From Ariolimax columbianus (Eukaryota; Mollusca; Gastropoda; Stylommatophora; Arionidae), in contig JAVGWX010000019.1 in assembly GCA_036924085.1 (NCBI GenBank), forward strand, positions 3,498,141 through 3,562,140: a stretch of DNA of 64,000 nt, in the 5' to 3' direction. The notes below the pieces were generated by a model, which ran no database searches, was not told the DNA's origin, and worked only from the letters and a program-made list of their open reading frames with translations. The stretch's first letter is position 1. Each line of letters starts with the position of its first letter. A program made the position numbers and the translations under genes. Below are positions 1 to 11,527 of the stretch, in pieces.

Positions 1-420
1 ACCACGTCACAACTTCTCTCATCACGTCACTACTTCTCTCACCACGTCACAACTTCTCTCATCACGTCACTACTTCTCTCACCACGTCACAACTTCTCTC
101 ACCACGCCTCTACTTCTCTCACCACGTCACAACTTCTCTCACCACGCATCTACTTCACACATCACGTCATTACTTCTCTCACCACGCCTGCACTTCTCAC
201 GTCACTACTTCTCTCACCACGTCACAACTTCTCTCATCACGTCACTACTTCTCTCACCACGTCACAACTTCTCTCATCACGTCACTACTTCTCTCACCAC
301 GTCACAACTTCTCTCACCACGCCTCTACTTCTCTCACCACGTCACAACTTCTCTCACCACGCCTCTACTTCTCTCATCACGTCACTACTTCTCTCATCAC
401 GTCACTACTTCTCTCATCAC
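1..420. repeat. 20-bp minisatellite
   Basis: Tandem units of about 20 bp alternate between ACCACGTCACAACTTCTCTC and ATCACGTCACTACTTCTCTC, so much of the array is a 40-bp dimer. Variants carry CGCCTC or CGCATC. The array runs off the left edge of the window. Confidence 0.97.
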
Positions 421-443
421 AACCCTGCTTGTTATAAGCCATT

Positions 444-540
444 CCTACTTCTCTTCTGATGTCCTACTTCTCTTCTGATGTCCTACTTCTCTTCTGATGT
501 CCTACATATCTCCTGATGTTACTACTTCTCTCATAATATC
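444..540. repeat. 19-bp short tandem repeat
   Basis: Three near-perfect copies of CTACTTCTCTTCTGATGTC are followed by degenerate copies. The ACTTCTCT core matches the preceding array, so this may be a diverged edge of it. Confidence 0.85.
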
Positions 541-1010
541 ATACATCTGTTTCTAAGAATTGACGCCACTGCACTCCAGGCATACCCATAGGTGCTCATT
601 CTCTCTCAGCAAATTGTGAAGGACATGGATGTTGATAGTCTCCTGCAGCTCACTGGTTGTACGCTTTCCTGTTCCGTCCTCTCATGCACCCTACTCCGCT
701 CGAACCTCATCGACCATTTGTAGCCTCTTGATTGCTGCTTCATCTATTAGGGTGTCCTCACCTAGCAGGCGGTTATTGATTGAATTTAAAATGTTACTTC
801 TGTCCATCACTAATGTTCCCATGATTGTAGCTTGTGAAGCCATGATTTCAGCTATTTCATTTCACTGAACACCGGCATGAGCAGGACAGTAGATCCATAT
901 CAACCCCTGGAGGTTTGAGGCCTCAACAGCTGCTATCCACTCGTACCTAAGCCATCCCTTCTGTACCTTCTGAAGTACGGCTGGCGCGTCTGTCACGATG
1001 ACAGCCCTTG

Positions 1011-1646
1011 TTATTTCAGTGCTGAGTTCACTGCTTCCGTCTCCATTCTCATACTGGGGGTTCTTGACATGTATGCCATACTGCGTTCAGCCACGACCTG
1101 TCCTATCACTCTAGCCGAGAAACCCCAGCCTGATGTCCCACTGCGCACGACTGATCCGTCGGTGTAAATGAGAGCGTCACTCTCCTGGGTGTTCTCAGTT
1201 ATCAACTGATTCACCTTGTGCATTTTTCTCCATTCTCTACATTCCTTGCCGAATGGTATGATGACTCTCTGGTACTCTATCATTTTATCACCAGTGTGGA
1301 CCCATTCTTCCCTCTTGCCGAATGGTATGATGACACTCTGGTACTCTATCATTCTATCACCAGTGTGGACCCATTCTTCCCCCTTGCCGAATGTTATGAT
1401 GACTCTCTGGTACTCTATCATTCTATTACCAGTGTGGACCCATTCTTCCCCCTTGCCGAATGCTATGATGACTCTCTGGTACTCTATCATTCTATTACCA
1501 GTGTGGACCCATTCTTCCCCCTTGCCGAATGCTATGATGACTCTCTGGTACTCTATCATTCTATCACCAGTGTGGACCCATTCTTCCCCTTTGGATATCG
1601 TCTCAGCTGGAGTGACGTGTCTGATTGTTGTCTCTTCCTGTACCAT
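1011..1646 (-). pseudogene. RNase H fragment with in-frame 23-residue repeats
   Basis: This open stretch belongs to the LINE remnant around it. It carries five copies of a 23-residue repeat with core GEEWVHTG.RMIEYQRVII, then a spacer, then the start of RNase H with YTDGS (first catalytic Asp) and METEAV (catalytic Glu). The repeat sits between the reverse transcriptase end and RNase H and keeps frame because its DNA unit is 69 bp. The domain continues past the frame's end to about position 845, where it contains a stop. It is not a functional enzyme gene. Confidence 0.8.
1246..1592. repeat. 69-bp minisatellite inside LINE coding sequence
   Basis: About five copies, with the anchor CCAGTGTGGACCCATTCTTC spaced at exactly 69 bp (1291, 1360, 1429). 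The array lies wholly within the RNase H-bearing frame of the minus-strand LINE and does not break it. Confidence 0.95.
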
Positions 1647-1752
1647 CCATGATGCCCCCCTCTTGATTCTTGATCCCTTGATGCCTGAGTTACAACTGTA
1701 TAGAGGGGGCCACGCACATAGGCTTGGACTTGTGCCAGCTAATGTCAGGATG

Positions 1753-2190
1753 TCACCGATAACAATCCCAACATGTAACGCATCCTACAATCGGGGTATC
1801 TCTAGTGCAGCCCAGAACCAGACGCATACCTTCATTCTGGAAGTGGTCCAACCTTTCACACTGTGTTCTTGATAGTGTCAGGATGCCTAGTCCGTAATCG
1901 ATGACAGACAACACGACCTGACGAAATAGGATGAACAGGAGGCGTTGTTCCAAGTCGGCAGCAGCCATGGTCTTGAGTGCTCCTAACCATCGCTACCATC
2001 TTTGTATGATGTGATCAACGTGTTAATTATAGGAGAGAATGCGATCAAATGTCACTCCGAGGTATTTCAACCTGTCACACCTGTCAATGGTGCAACCATC
2101 AAAAGTGATGCCCGGGAGTTCAGCCTTTACTTTAGAATTATTCAAAGAGCACCACATCATGCAGGCCTTGTTCGGATTGATGTTGGAGCT
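1753..2190 (-). pseudogene. Reverse transcriptase C-terminal fragment
   Basis: Translation gives VVLSVIDYGLGILTLSRT followed by LDHFQNEGMRLVLGCTRDTP. This matches the conserved region after the RT thumb in RNase-H LINEs (Y..P.......L...QN...R...G...TP). Further upstream on the same strand is a broken YLGVTFDRI motif near 2045. It belongs to the enclosing LINE remnant. The frame is interrupted and no active-site residues remain. Confidence 0.75.
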
Positions 2191-2411
2191 TGAGTCGCCT
2201 CACCACTGTGAGATTGCTTGGTCTCTCTCTCTCGTATCATTGTCCTTCTTTCTCTATCAGTTCTGTCGAGTTTGTGTCCCCTTTTTTTGTGTGTTTTTCT
2301 TCTGATTACTAATTTGCATATTTTCTTATGTAAATTTGGATTTGTTTTTCTCCCTGATGTTTGAACCGAGTGGGGGCTTGGATTCTGGTAAATACATTCC
2401 ATATTATTACG

Positions 2412-2413
<2 letters not shown>

Positions 2414-2459
<46 letters not shown>

Positions 2460-2475
2460 TCTCTCTCTTTCTCTC
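2414..2475. repeat. (CT)n microsatellite
   Basis: A nearly pure CT dinucleotide tract of about 60 bp, slightly broken by CCCT and CTTT at its right end. Confidence 0.98.
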
Positions 2476-2499
2476 ATTTTCATATTACCCACTTTTGTC

Positions 2500-2740
2500 T
2501 ATCTTCCCCTGTCACCTTGTCTATTGTTAATTCTCCGTCTATCACCTTGGCTATTGTCAACTCTTCGTCTATCACCTTGTCTATTGTTGCCGCTCCACCT
2601 CTCAGATTGTCTAATGTTACCACCCCACCGCTCAGATTATCTATTGTTTACCACTCTGCCTCTCGGATTGTATTTCGTTACCACCCCACCTCTCATATTG
2701 TCTATTGTTACCACCCCATCTCTCAAATTGGCTCCTGGTC
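2500..2740. repeat. 30-bp minisatellite
   Basis: About eight diverged units of about 30 bp with core TTGTCTATTGTTACCACCCC and a variable second half (CCGTCTATCAC, CCTCTCAGA). Confidence 0.88.
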
Positions 2741-2924
2741 ATTCTCTGTCCTCCTGTCATGTTTCCTTTTCGAGTTGTTCTGACATTGATAAACTTATCT
2801 TCTTTATGTACCTTGTTGGCCTTTTCGCCGCTTGTATTTTTCTCGAAATGTAAATCTACCCCGATACCCACGATGATGCCCGTCTGACAGAGACCAGGAT
2901 AAACGTTTGCCACACTGACAGAAT

Positions 2925-3200
2925 ATCACAGGTGTAAAAGTTCCAGCCGGGGCAAGGGCGTTAAGGGCAGAGGCGATAGGGCCGGCGACAAAGGTACGTG
3001 AATGTGTGCCAAGGTCACTCACCGTCTCGACACGTAAGTCGACAAAGGAAAACGGGTAGTTGAGGAGAAGAATGTGTCTGGTACAGGTAGGGGTTACGAG
3101 CTGACCACTCTGGCGTTCCGAACTGGGCAGTGGGGAGTTAGTGACAGACAGAAGCCATCAGGTTTTGCTGCGACATTTTAGAGTGGCAGGAATTCGGAGT
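2925..3200 (+). mobile_element. LINE 3'-end fragment, paired with 32.5-32.8 kb
   Basis: This block aligns by eye with the sequence just after the LINE C-terminus at 32.50-32.83 kb. Shared blocks in the same order are AGTTCCAGC, GGGCGTT.AGGGCAGAGG, GGTCGACAAA-like, AGCTGACC and CGACATTTTA.A.TG. Because the 32.5-kb copy follows a recognisable LINE ORF end, this is most simply a copy of that family's 3' untranslated region. Confidence 0.6.
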
Positions 3201-3248
3201 GACTCGTACCCCAATATAAATGCATGCTAACTGTCAAATCAAATGTAT

Positions 3249-3440
3249 GTGACGGGAACACTCTAGAAACATGAGCGGTGGGTAACATTAGGTGACGGGA
3301 ACACACTAGATACATGAGTGGTAGGTAACATTATGTGACGGAAACATACTAGAAACATGAGTGGTGGGTAATATTATGTGACGGTAACATACTAAAAATA
3401 TGATTGGTGGGTAACATTATGCGACGGGAACTTTCTCTAA
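3249..3440. repeat. 43-bp minisatellite
   Basis: About 4.5 copies; GTGACGGGAACA starts at 3249 and 3292. Each unit also holds AACATGAGTGGTGGGTAACA. Confidence 0.9.
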
Positions 3441-3595
3441 ACACTAAATCTCAATTATAACACATGAATGAAGAGTTGATTTCGTGTTTTCTTACGAATT
3501 GAATATGGAATCTGAGAAGCCACTTTTGTCCATTCTGTTCTTTGCGATTTTCAGATAAACGAAATTAAATATGGCGTGTCAAGTTTCATTAGTAT

Positions 3596-4585
3596 CCCCC
3601 CCCCCCCCCCAATCTACATGATCTTCTCTCCCTCCACAATCTACATGATCCTCTCTCCCTCCACAATCTACATGATCCTCTCTCCCTCCAAAATCTACAT
3701 GATCCACTCTCCCCCCACAATCTACATGATCCTCTCTCCCTCCTCAATCCACATGATCCACTCTCCCCCCTCAATCCACATGATCCACTCTCCCCCCTAA
3801 ATCCACATGATCCACTCTCCCCCCTCAATTCACATTATCCACTCTCCCCCCTCAATCCACATAATCCACTCTACCCCCTCAATCCACATGATCCACTCTC
3901 CTCCTCAATTCACATGATCCACTCTCCCCCTCAATCCACATGATCCACTCTCCCCCCTTACTCCACATGATCCACTCTTCCCCCTCAATCCACATGATCC
4001 ACTCTTTCCACAATCCACATGATCCACTCTCCCCCCTTAATCCACATGATCGACTCTCCCCCCTCAATCCACATAATCCACTCTCCTCCCTCAATCCACA
4101 TGATCCACTCTCCCCCTCAATCCACATGATCCACTCTCCCCCCTCAATCCACATGATCCACTCTTTCCACAATCCACATGATCCACTCTCCCCCTCAATC
4201 CACATGATCCACTCTCCCCCCTTAATCCACATGATCCACTCTTCCCCCTCAATCCACATGATCCACTCTTTCCACAATCCACATGATCCACTCTCCCCCC
4301 TCAATCCACATGATCCACTCTCCCCCCTCAATCCACATGATCCACTCTCCTCCTCAATTCACATGATCCACTCTCCCCCCTCAATCCACATAATCCACTC
4401 TCCCCCCTCAATCCACATGATCCACTCTCCCCCTCAATCCACATGATCCACTCTCCCCCCTTAATCCACATGATCCACTCTTCCCCCTCAATCCACATGA
4501 TCCACTCTTTCCACAAACCCCATGATCCACTCTCCCCCCACAATCCACATGATCCACTCTCCCCTATCAATCCACATAATCCCAT
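3596..4585. repeat. 27-bp minisatellite, about 1 kb
   Basis: About 36 copies with core AATCCACATGATCCACTCTC. The left end has TCTACATGATCCTCTCTC variants after a C-run. A longer pattern marked by CTTAATCC...CTCTTTCCACA recurs near 3957, 4221 and 4460, suggesting higher-order amplification of about 240-264 bp. Long open frames on both strands here are artefacts of the periodicity. Confidence 0.97.
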
Positions 4586-4599
4586 CTGCCTTTATAATC

Positions 4600-5150
4600 C
4601 ACATGTCCCGATTACCTTTCCCGCAGTAAGAACATACCACATTTTATAAATAATTACGACTTAATCAAAGTCCATGTTTTCGAACACACGCCTCTCTCAA
4701 CCAGAGACAGGACTTCTAGATTTTGTTAGCGCGTGTAGAATTAACATGTAGAAGACAAGTCCGTGCATTATGCAAGCCAGGCGACAGTCCTCTATCCAAA
4801 TCGGTATTGATACTATCCGGAACATAGGATCTAAGACACCATTCATATCGAGTGACGGACAAATAGAGCAACGGTAACGGATACATGGCTAGATAGTCAA
4901 CGAATGGCTAGTAACAGGTTGACCTGCCATCTATGTGTTGAAGGTCAGAGTGCATGTGCATCTCAAATGACCAGATTGAAGGCTTGCAGGTTACAGGAAC
5001 ACATACAGCATCCAATACAGAGAAGTCGAGGTCAAGGTCTTGGTCAGTATGGTTTTGTCTGACCAGACGTTAGTATTCCTCCCCAGTTCAATGGGGAGCT
5101 GTCTTCATCAGCGAACCGATCACATCTCCTAGATTCAAGGAGGTTATCGA
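4600..5150. other. Unassigned sequence
   Basis: No gene or repeat recognised. A short stretch near 5059-5090 (GACCAGACGTTAGTATTCCT) resembles the right end of the inserted repeat at 40.17-40.52 kb and may be a fragment of it. Confidence 0.5.
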
Positions 5151-5179
5151 TGAGGGCATGTCTTATAGTTCTAGTCGTT

Positions 5180-5700
5180 CACTTCTTCTTTCAATTTTTT
5201 TCTTTTTCATTTTCTTCGTCTTTTTTTTCTTTTGTATCCTTCTATATCTTCTTATTCTTCTGTTCTTCTTCTTTTTTTTCTTCTTACTTTTCTTTGTCTT
5301 CCTCATCTTCTTATTCTTCTTCCTCTTCTTCTTCCTCTTCTTCCTCCTCCTCTTCTTCTTCATTTATTCTTATTCTTATTGTTCTTTTTATTGTCACTTT
5401 TCCTCTTCTTCTTCTTATTCTTCTTCTTCTTCATTTATTCTTCTTCTTCTTTTTCTTTTTATTCTCACTCTTCGTGATTTTCTTCTTCTTCATCCTCTTC
5501 TTCTTAATCTTCTTCATTGATTCTTTTTCTTCTTCTTCTTCTCCATCTTTCTCTTCTTCTTCTTCTTCTTCTTCTTCTTCTTTTTCTTCTCCTTCTTCTT
5601 CCTCTTCTTCTTCCTCTTCTTCTTCTTCATTTATTCTTCTTCTTGGTTTTCTTCTTTTTCTTCTTCTTCTTCTTCTTCTCCTCCTGCTTCTTCTTCTAAT
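5180..5700. repeat. TTC-rich polypyrimidine tract
   Basis: More than 500 bp almost entirely C and T on the plus strand, dominated by TTC and TCC runs with short ATTTATTC breaks. The frames reading poly-Ser, poly-Leu or poly-Phe, and poly-Glu/Lys on the other strand, are simple-sequence artefacts. Confidence 0.97.
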
Positions 5701-6450
5701 CTCTTGTAATTTTGATCCCAGAGTCATAAATCGGCAATTTGTTCTAGAACTTTCTAACAAAACCGGACGGCTACCCCCCACGCCGCAGCGCCCTTTGTGA
5801 ATGTCTCGGCTGCACACAACGAAATGTTGGAGATTCTCCGATCCTAGAATGGTTGTCTCCCAGCCAAATAAGTTCAATCATACCCCGTAGACGACCCCCT
5901 ACTGACGTCCATTTCAATGATTATGTAAGCTGGCCCACCTTCTGCCATTACCCACAAGAAGGCGACATCTTTGATCCTTTCTAGGATTCGGGTTCTGGTC
6001 TGTCTTGCCGTTTTCTTGCACTACTGTCACTTCCGATAACATGCCATCTTCAAATAAATATTATATTCTTATTATTATTTACTTGTTTTCAAGACTGCGT
6101 CATCATCTTCTTCTTCTTTTTCTTCTTCTTCCATCTGCTCATCTCCTGTCAAGTATCCTATTGGTCCATGTATAACATTATCATCAACGGAGTATTGCTT
6201 TAGGAGATTTTTGGGTTTAAACTAAACAAGTTATCCCACACACAGACGAGCTTGGTCGCTGTGAGTAGTTAGGTATCTCTCAGCTCATGTGTTGGACATA
6301 CTTCTGCCCGTAACGGATAATACCAAACTCTTAGTCCCTTCTCACGAAACTTTGACTGTAACATTGGTTTCTGTCTTGTCTCTGTCATAGAGGAACGTCT
6401 CAAGGACACCAGACTGATATACATACGTGCTAGAGACATGCACTACAAGT
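5701..6450. other. Unassigned sequence
   Basis: Non-repetitive apart from a small TTC cluster near 6105-6135. No coding signature, RNA gene or mobile element recognised. Confidence 0.5.
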
Positions 6451-6454
6451 TATA

Positions 6455-6526
6455 GTGTGTGTGTGAGAGAGTGTGTGTTAGAGAAATAGTGTGTGTGTGT
6501 CACATATTGTGTGTGTGTGTAAGAAC

Positions 6527-6560
<34 letters not shown>

Positions 6561-7795
6561 GTGTATAAGAGAAATAGTGTGTGTGTATGTTTGTCACAGA
6601 TTGTGTGTGTGTGAGAAAGAGTGTGTGTGTATGTGAGAGAGAGAAAGTGTGTATTAGAGATATAGTGTGTGTGTGTGTGTGTGAGAGAGAGAGTGTGTGT
6701 ATTAGAGAAAAAGTGTGTGTGTGTGAGAGAGTGTGTGTATGTGTGTGTCACAGATTGTGTGTGTGTGAGAGAGAGGGCGTGTGTGTGTGAGAGAGAGAGT
6801 GTGTATGTGTGTGTGAGAGAGAGAGTGTATATTAGACAAATAGTGTGTGTGTGTGTGAGAGAGAGAGAGAGTGTGTATTAGAGAAATAGCGTGTGTGTGT
6901 GTGAGAGAGTGTGTGTATGTGTGTGTCACAGATTGTGTGTGTGTGTGAGAAAGAGTGTATGAGAGAGAGAAAGTGTGTGTGTGAGAGATAGATTGAGAGA
7001 AATAAATAGTGTGTGGGAGAGAGAGAAAGATTGAGGGAGAGAAAGTGTATGCGTGAGAGATAGATTGAGAGACATAAATAGTGTGTGTGAGAGAGAGAAA
7101 GATTGACGGAGAGAAATAGTCTCGTGTGTGTGACAGAGGGATTGAGAGAAAGAATAAGTATGTGTGTGAGAGATTGCGAGAGAGAAATAGTGTGCGTGTG
7201 AGAGATATATTGAGAGAGAGAGAGAAAGCGTGTGTGTATGATAGAGAGAAAGAGTGTGTGAGAGAGAGAGAAAGAGTATGTGCATGTGAAAGACTTTAAG
7301 AGAGAGTAAGATTGTGTATATGAGAGAGAGAAAGAGTGTGTGAGAGAGAGAGAAAGAGTATGTGCATGTGAGAGACTTTAAGAGAGAGTAAGATTGTGTA
7401 TATGAGAGAGAGAAAGACTGTGTGTGAGAGAGATTCAGAGAGAGAAAGAGTGGGTATGTGACAGAGAGAAAGAAAGAGAGAGCAAGAGTGGGTGTTTGAG
7501 AGAGATTGCGAAAGAGCAAGCGTGGGTGTGGGAGAGAGAAAGAATGTGTGTGTGTATGATGGAGAGAATGAGAGAGAGAAGGAGTGGGTGTGTGTGAGAG
7601 ATTGAGTGAGACATAGTTGTTGTGAGACAGAGAGATTGAGAGAGAAAGAGAGAGAGAGTCTGTGGATGGGAGAAAGAGAGATTGGATTGAGAGAGAGAAA
7701 AAGTGTGTGTCTTAGAGATATATATAAGTGTGTGTATGTGAAAGAGAGAAACAGAGAGAGAGAGAGAGAGAGAGATAGAGAGAGAGCGTATGTGT
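6455..7795. repeat. Complex (GT)n/(GA)n repeat
   Basis: About 1.3 kb of alternating GTGTGTGT and GAGAGAGA blocks separated by short spacers such as TATTAGAGAAATA and TGTCACAGATT. These spacers recur, giving loose units of roughly 50-100 bp. GT dominates to about 6950 and GA to the right. Confidence 0.97.
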
Positions 7796-7799
7796 GTAT

Positions 7800-8860
7800 A
7801 ATAACAGGCACTGCAGTTTTGGAGGAAGTGTTAGTTTTTAAACTATACTAGGACTCTTCTTGTTCTGGACTGGGAGGACCAATTGCCTCCCTCGCTGTCT
7901 TGTCTTTAATAACAGTATATCAGATACACATAACCATCTGGATAAAAGTGAGCGTATTAGGAAATAATAGGTAAAGGTAGTTCCATAGAACACACTGCTG
8001 TTGGTGATAAAGTGTCACAGACTTCATCGTACTAAACCACAGCTTGTTTACAAGATGAGGTGGACACCTGCTTTCCTCGCTGTACCTCCATTCTTACAGA
8101 GAGCCAACTAAACATTGGAGAGGATCTCAAATTAATGGTTTCAATGGTTTCTGCGGGATGTTCTGTCGGGTAGTCAATATATAAGGACAAACATTATTTC
8201 TTGCAGGTATCCAATCTTCCTCGAGGATTACTGCACCTAGTCCTAGTGTCTCATTAGAAGCCCTGAACGTATTTGACCATTTTATATGGGCCACTGAGAC
8301 TTGAATTTCTCATTCAGTATATATATATAGTTTGTGCAACGTCTGGACTCAACGTGTTTTGCTCCGTTTATAAGTACCATACACAACTCTCCCCCCTCCC
8401 CCCCCCCCCCCTCTCTCTCTCTGTTGATCAAGTTTTTAACGGGCTCACATCCATTTAACGAAGTTGTACTGCCCAGTATCTTCTCTCTTGCTCTTTTCCC
8501 ACAACGTCTCGCCCTATCTCTTTCTTTTCCGTTTTGTATTTACCCAATATTAAGACATTCATTCCGTTTGACTTCTGCGACCGCCCCCATAATGCCTCTT
8601 CTTTGTAATGGTACGATCAGTGACCTGCACGCACATGCTTACCTGGGGCCCCACGTCAGACTTGATGTTGATGTCTGTGTATGAGGCTAGTTCCTGATCA
8701 GCATATCTCTCTGGTCTCCATCGGTCTCCTCAACTGGTTATCTCGTATCGCTTTCACATTGATTCTGTCAAACTATTACGTTATCCCACGGGACGGTGAT
8801 GTCTGTCATAACACATTTCTTCCTTTTTGTTATCCATCACTCGCTCTTCATTATCATTTA
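7800..8860. other. Unassigned sequence with a short C-run
   Basis: No coding or mobile-element signature. A CT/C-rich stretch with a homopolymeric C-run lies near 8390-8420. Confidence 0.5.
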
Positions 8861-8864
8861 TCAG

Positions 8865-9573
8865 GGACGTTCAAATGAAACCGGGACTTTTTGTTTTAGT
8901 TCTACTTGAATGGGTTATAATGTTCTGGAACTACCATCATTAGTTAGGGGCACTTGCTAGGGGGCCCACTTGCCTTGGGCCAGTCACGGGACAGGTAAAT
9001 AAAAGTGGCTGAGAAGACTGAGTGTTTGCATGGAACAGTGTGTTCTGATGAATCTTCTGGTCAAAGAAGACGCGATACCTGCGGACATTTTCTACCCGGC
9101 GGTCTCACTATCAAAAGTGAACAGTACATACGCTTTCTGAGTGATGTGCATAGCCGTCCGGGGGACGATGCGGCCTGGTCTATCACAAAGGATGTACTGC
9201 TCCTTCAAGATAACGCTCGATCTCAAACGTCTCACCGCACTGCGTGCCATCTGTATAAACTCGACCCACATGTATTGTCACAACCACCCAGACTTTTCTG
9301 CAATACATTTTCACCTTTTTTCACCCTTAAAACGATTCATGGGAAGTCAGAATTTCAGCACTGATAAAAATGTGAAACAGGCTGTCCTTGAATGGTTCAC
9401 ACATACTGACAAATCATTCAACGCTGAAGCTTTCAGGCATTACTTAAACGCTGGGAAAAGTGCATAAACGTTGCAGGAGATTATATAAAAGAAAAATAAA
9501 TGGCATTTTGACTGCTTGAATCTTTTTTTTTTTCTAACATACAAAAGTCCCGATTTTGCTTGAACGACCGTCC
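8865..9573 (+). mobile_element. Internally deleted mariner-type transposon
   Basis: The left end GGGACGTTCAAATGAAACCG with following GGGACTTTTTG is mirrored by the right end. Read in reverse, the right end is AGGACGGTCGTTCAAGCAAA followed by ATCGGGACTTTTG. Between them is a broken transposase carrying only the middle and C-terminal part. The element is about 0.7 kb, against about 1.3 kb for intact mariners, so the 5' half of the gene is largely missing. A TA follows the right end. It cannot supply its own transposase. Confidence 0.82.
9005..9467 (+). pseudogene. Mariner transposase, C-terminal half, frameshifted
   Basis: One frame reads VLLLQDNARSQTS, the mariner block holding the second catalytic Asp. 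The following part switches frame to read PDFSAIHFHLFSPLKRFMG, then FSTDKNVKQAVLEWF and DKSFNAEAF, the standard C-terminal order. In mariners the HLF block is preceded by the third catalytic Asp (S.D.HLF); here that position reads His. The N-terminal helix-turn-helix region and first catalytic Asp are absent. The combination identifies a dead mariner transposase with good confidence. Confidence 0.85.
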
Positions 9574-9574
9574 T

Positions 9575-11500
9575 ATTATTTACATAGCTACTCAACTTGA
9601 GTTCTTCTATATTTTCAACATCCTTAATTGATTATCATTATTTGACAAGATCGCCACGATTCAACTCGGGTTTATTATTTCACTCTGAACCGACATCATT
9701 GTATACCAGAAATGCACTGCAGTGGTCTGTTGGTCTTACTCTCAAAAAATGACTAGGAGCATCACTACAAGCTCGTTTGATGGACAAACTCCCCTGTCTT
9801 CGTCTCTAGAACACATCCATGATCGACGGACGCACAAATCCAAACACCTGCAGTCTCTGGATTGTTGGTTTGTGGATATCAATATTATTATCTAACAAGA
9901 GATACGTAGTTCACTAATGTCACAATGTCGGCCAATCAATATCGATAAAAAACATAGGTAATGGCTCAGCAGCAGGGAAGCGTCAGAAAGGGCAGGATAG
10001 GCTGAACTATCCCAAACTATTTTGAAAAATTAGAGAAGACATCCCTTTGAAAAAATAAATATGGAATAAATTAGAAACTAAAATAGTAATGGGTATTTTT
10101 GTTTAAGCGTAGTGACATGTTAGCAGACGCACAGTGTGGCAAAGTGAATGTATCAGTTGCTATTGGAAACGTAAGCTGATTGCGTCCAGCTTAACACAGG
10201 GTAAGAATCGGGTAAATTGGTAACTAGGAGACGGTCTTTAGGGCGCTATTTTTTCTAATAGCCAACTAGCCACAATTTAGGCCGGCATTCCTTGACCGAG
10301 AGTGTTACATTCCGAGCACTCAAAGTGGGTTTAGAATGTTATTTCAGTGCAGTTTTGTTGAGATTTGTCATTACGTTTTGAATTTTATTATTTTATTGAC
10401 TTGCGGGAAGTTGTTGACTCCTTCATTGTTGACTTAGAGGAACGTTTCTCCATCTCTGAGGAAGCTGCTTTTGTTTAACTTTTAAACCATGCAAAATATG
10501 TGCAGTTAACAAAATATTTTCCTGGCAGTAAATGTCAAACACTTAAAAACACATACACTAAGATGTTTAACTTTATAGCACGACACAATACACTGGTAAA
10601 TATTTAAAGCTCAGAAAACAAAGCCAAAGCATTTAATTATTGGGTTTCATTGTGGATAGTGACATGAAAACAGTGTATGAATATATGGACAAGGTATTGT
10701 AACTGATTCTCTGTATTCCAATGAGCTCGGCTACTACAGAACTTTCAATGAGTGCATTGAAAAAATTTCAAACACTTCTGCGTAGTTATATCCAATAACA
10801 TACTATACAATCTGGCTACAATAGAAAATGAAATTTCTAGTAAGTCCGCCTAAGATCACGTGTTAAAGAAGTTCGTGACATATTTTGTCTTTTAGAAGTG
10901 AAACAAAGACGTCTATATTAGATTTACAAGAAAACATATATCTGTGCTGAATTATGTCAACAGCATGGGTTTCAGCTGCCTCATTCAGCACAAACACAAA
11001 CTACTTTTAAACACTTTTTCGACATCTTTAAGCGTGCCCTTTATGTTGATGACACAGCTTACCATAACATTATCATCACGGTCCGCTATTGCGTCTTAGT
11101 GACCGAACGAGAACAAAAACAAAACAAAACGGACATTACGCCAATAGTCTTTAGCAATGGACATAGAACAATCGAAAACAAAACAAATTCATACTAAAAA
11201 AAACAACAATATGTTATGTAAGACTTATACGTTATGGGCTAAGTTGACAGCCATTACCAGGACGTGGCTAGAAGCGTGTTCACCGCGGTGGGGCAGTTAT
11301 GGAAAATGTCAGTCAGGAAAAACCGCAAACTAGGCAAAAAACGATCAATATGGATACACATAGAATGAATATCAATTATCAATGAAAAAGTGCAGACGTA
11401 GATAGAGTCGATGATAATATAGAGTTAATGGCTGAGTGACTGCAACAGAAGAAACAATCATGGACGCAGCTGCAGGACTCCCTTCAGGGCAAGAAACCAG
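9575..11500. other. AT-rich unassigned region
   Basis: About 1.9 kb of mostly single-copy-looking AT-rich DNA with no frame of note, no repeat array and no recognised element. It is one of the longest stretches here free of tandem repeats. Confidence 0.5.
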
Positions 11501-11527
11501 ACGAAAACACAAACTAATCACAAACAT

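Larger units (their letters stand above)
545..2215 (-). mobile_element. LINE remnant: RT C-terminus, RNase H and terminal zinc knuckle
   Basis: On the minus strand, in 5' to 3' order, there are traces of the reverse transcriptase end, an RNase H domain and a terminal Cys/His motif. RNase H shows YTDGS with GWGFSARV, then ETEAV, then VIVTDAPAVL. The final block reads YCPAHAGVQ, stop, NEIAE, where a GHAGV...GNE.AD pattern is expected, so a catalytic acidic residue is lost and a stop is present. The end reads ENEHLWVCLECSG, a Cys-rich tail typical of RNase-H-bearing LINEs of the I/R1 group. The endonuclease and the catalytic reverse transcriptase core are absent. A 69-bp array interrupts the coding region. 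Confidence 0.85.

Noticed and set aside
5150..5877. Poly-Ser/Leu and poly-Glu/Lys frames
   Set aside because: Translation of a TTC-rich simple sequence, not acidic or membrane proteins.
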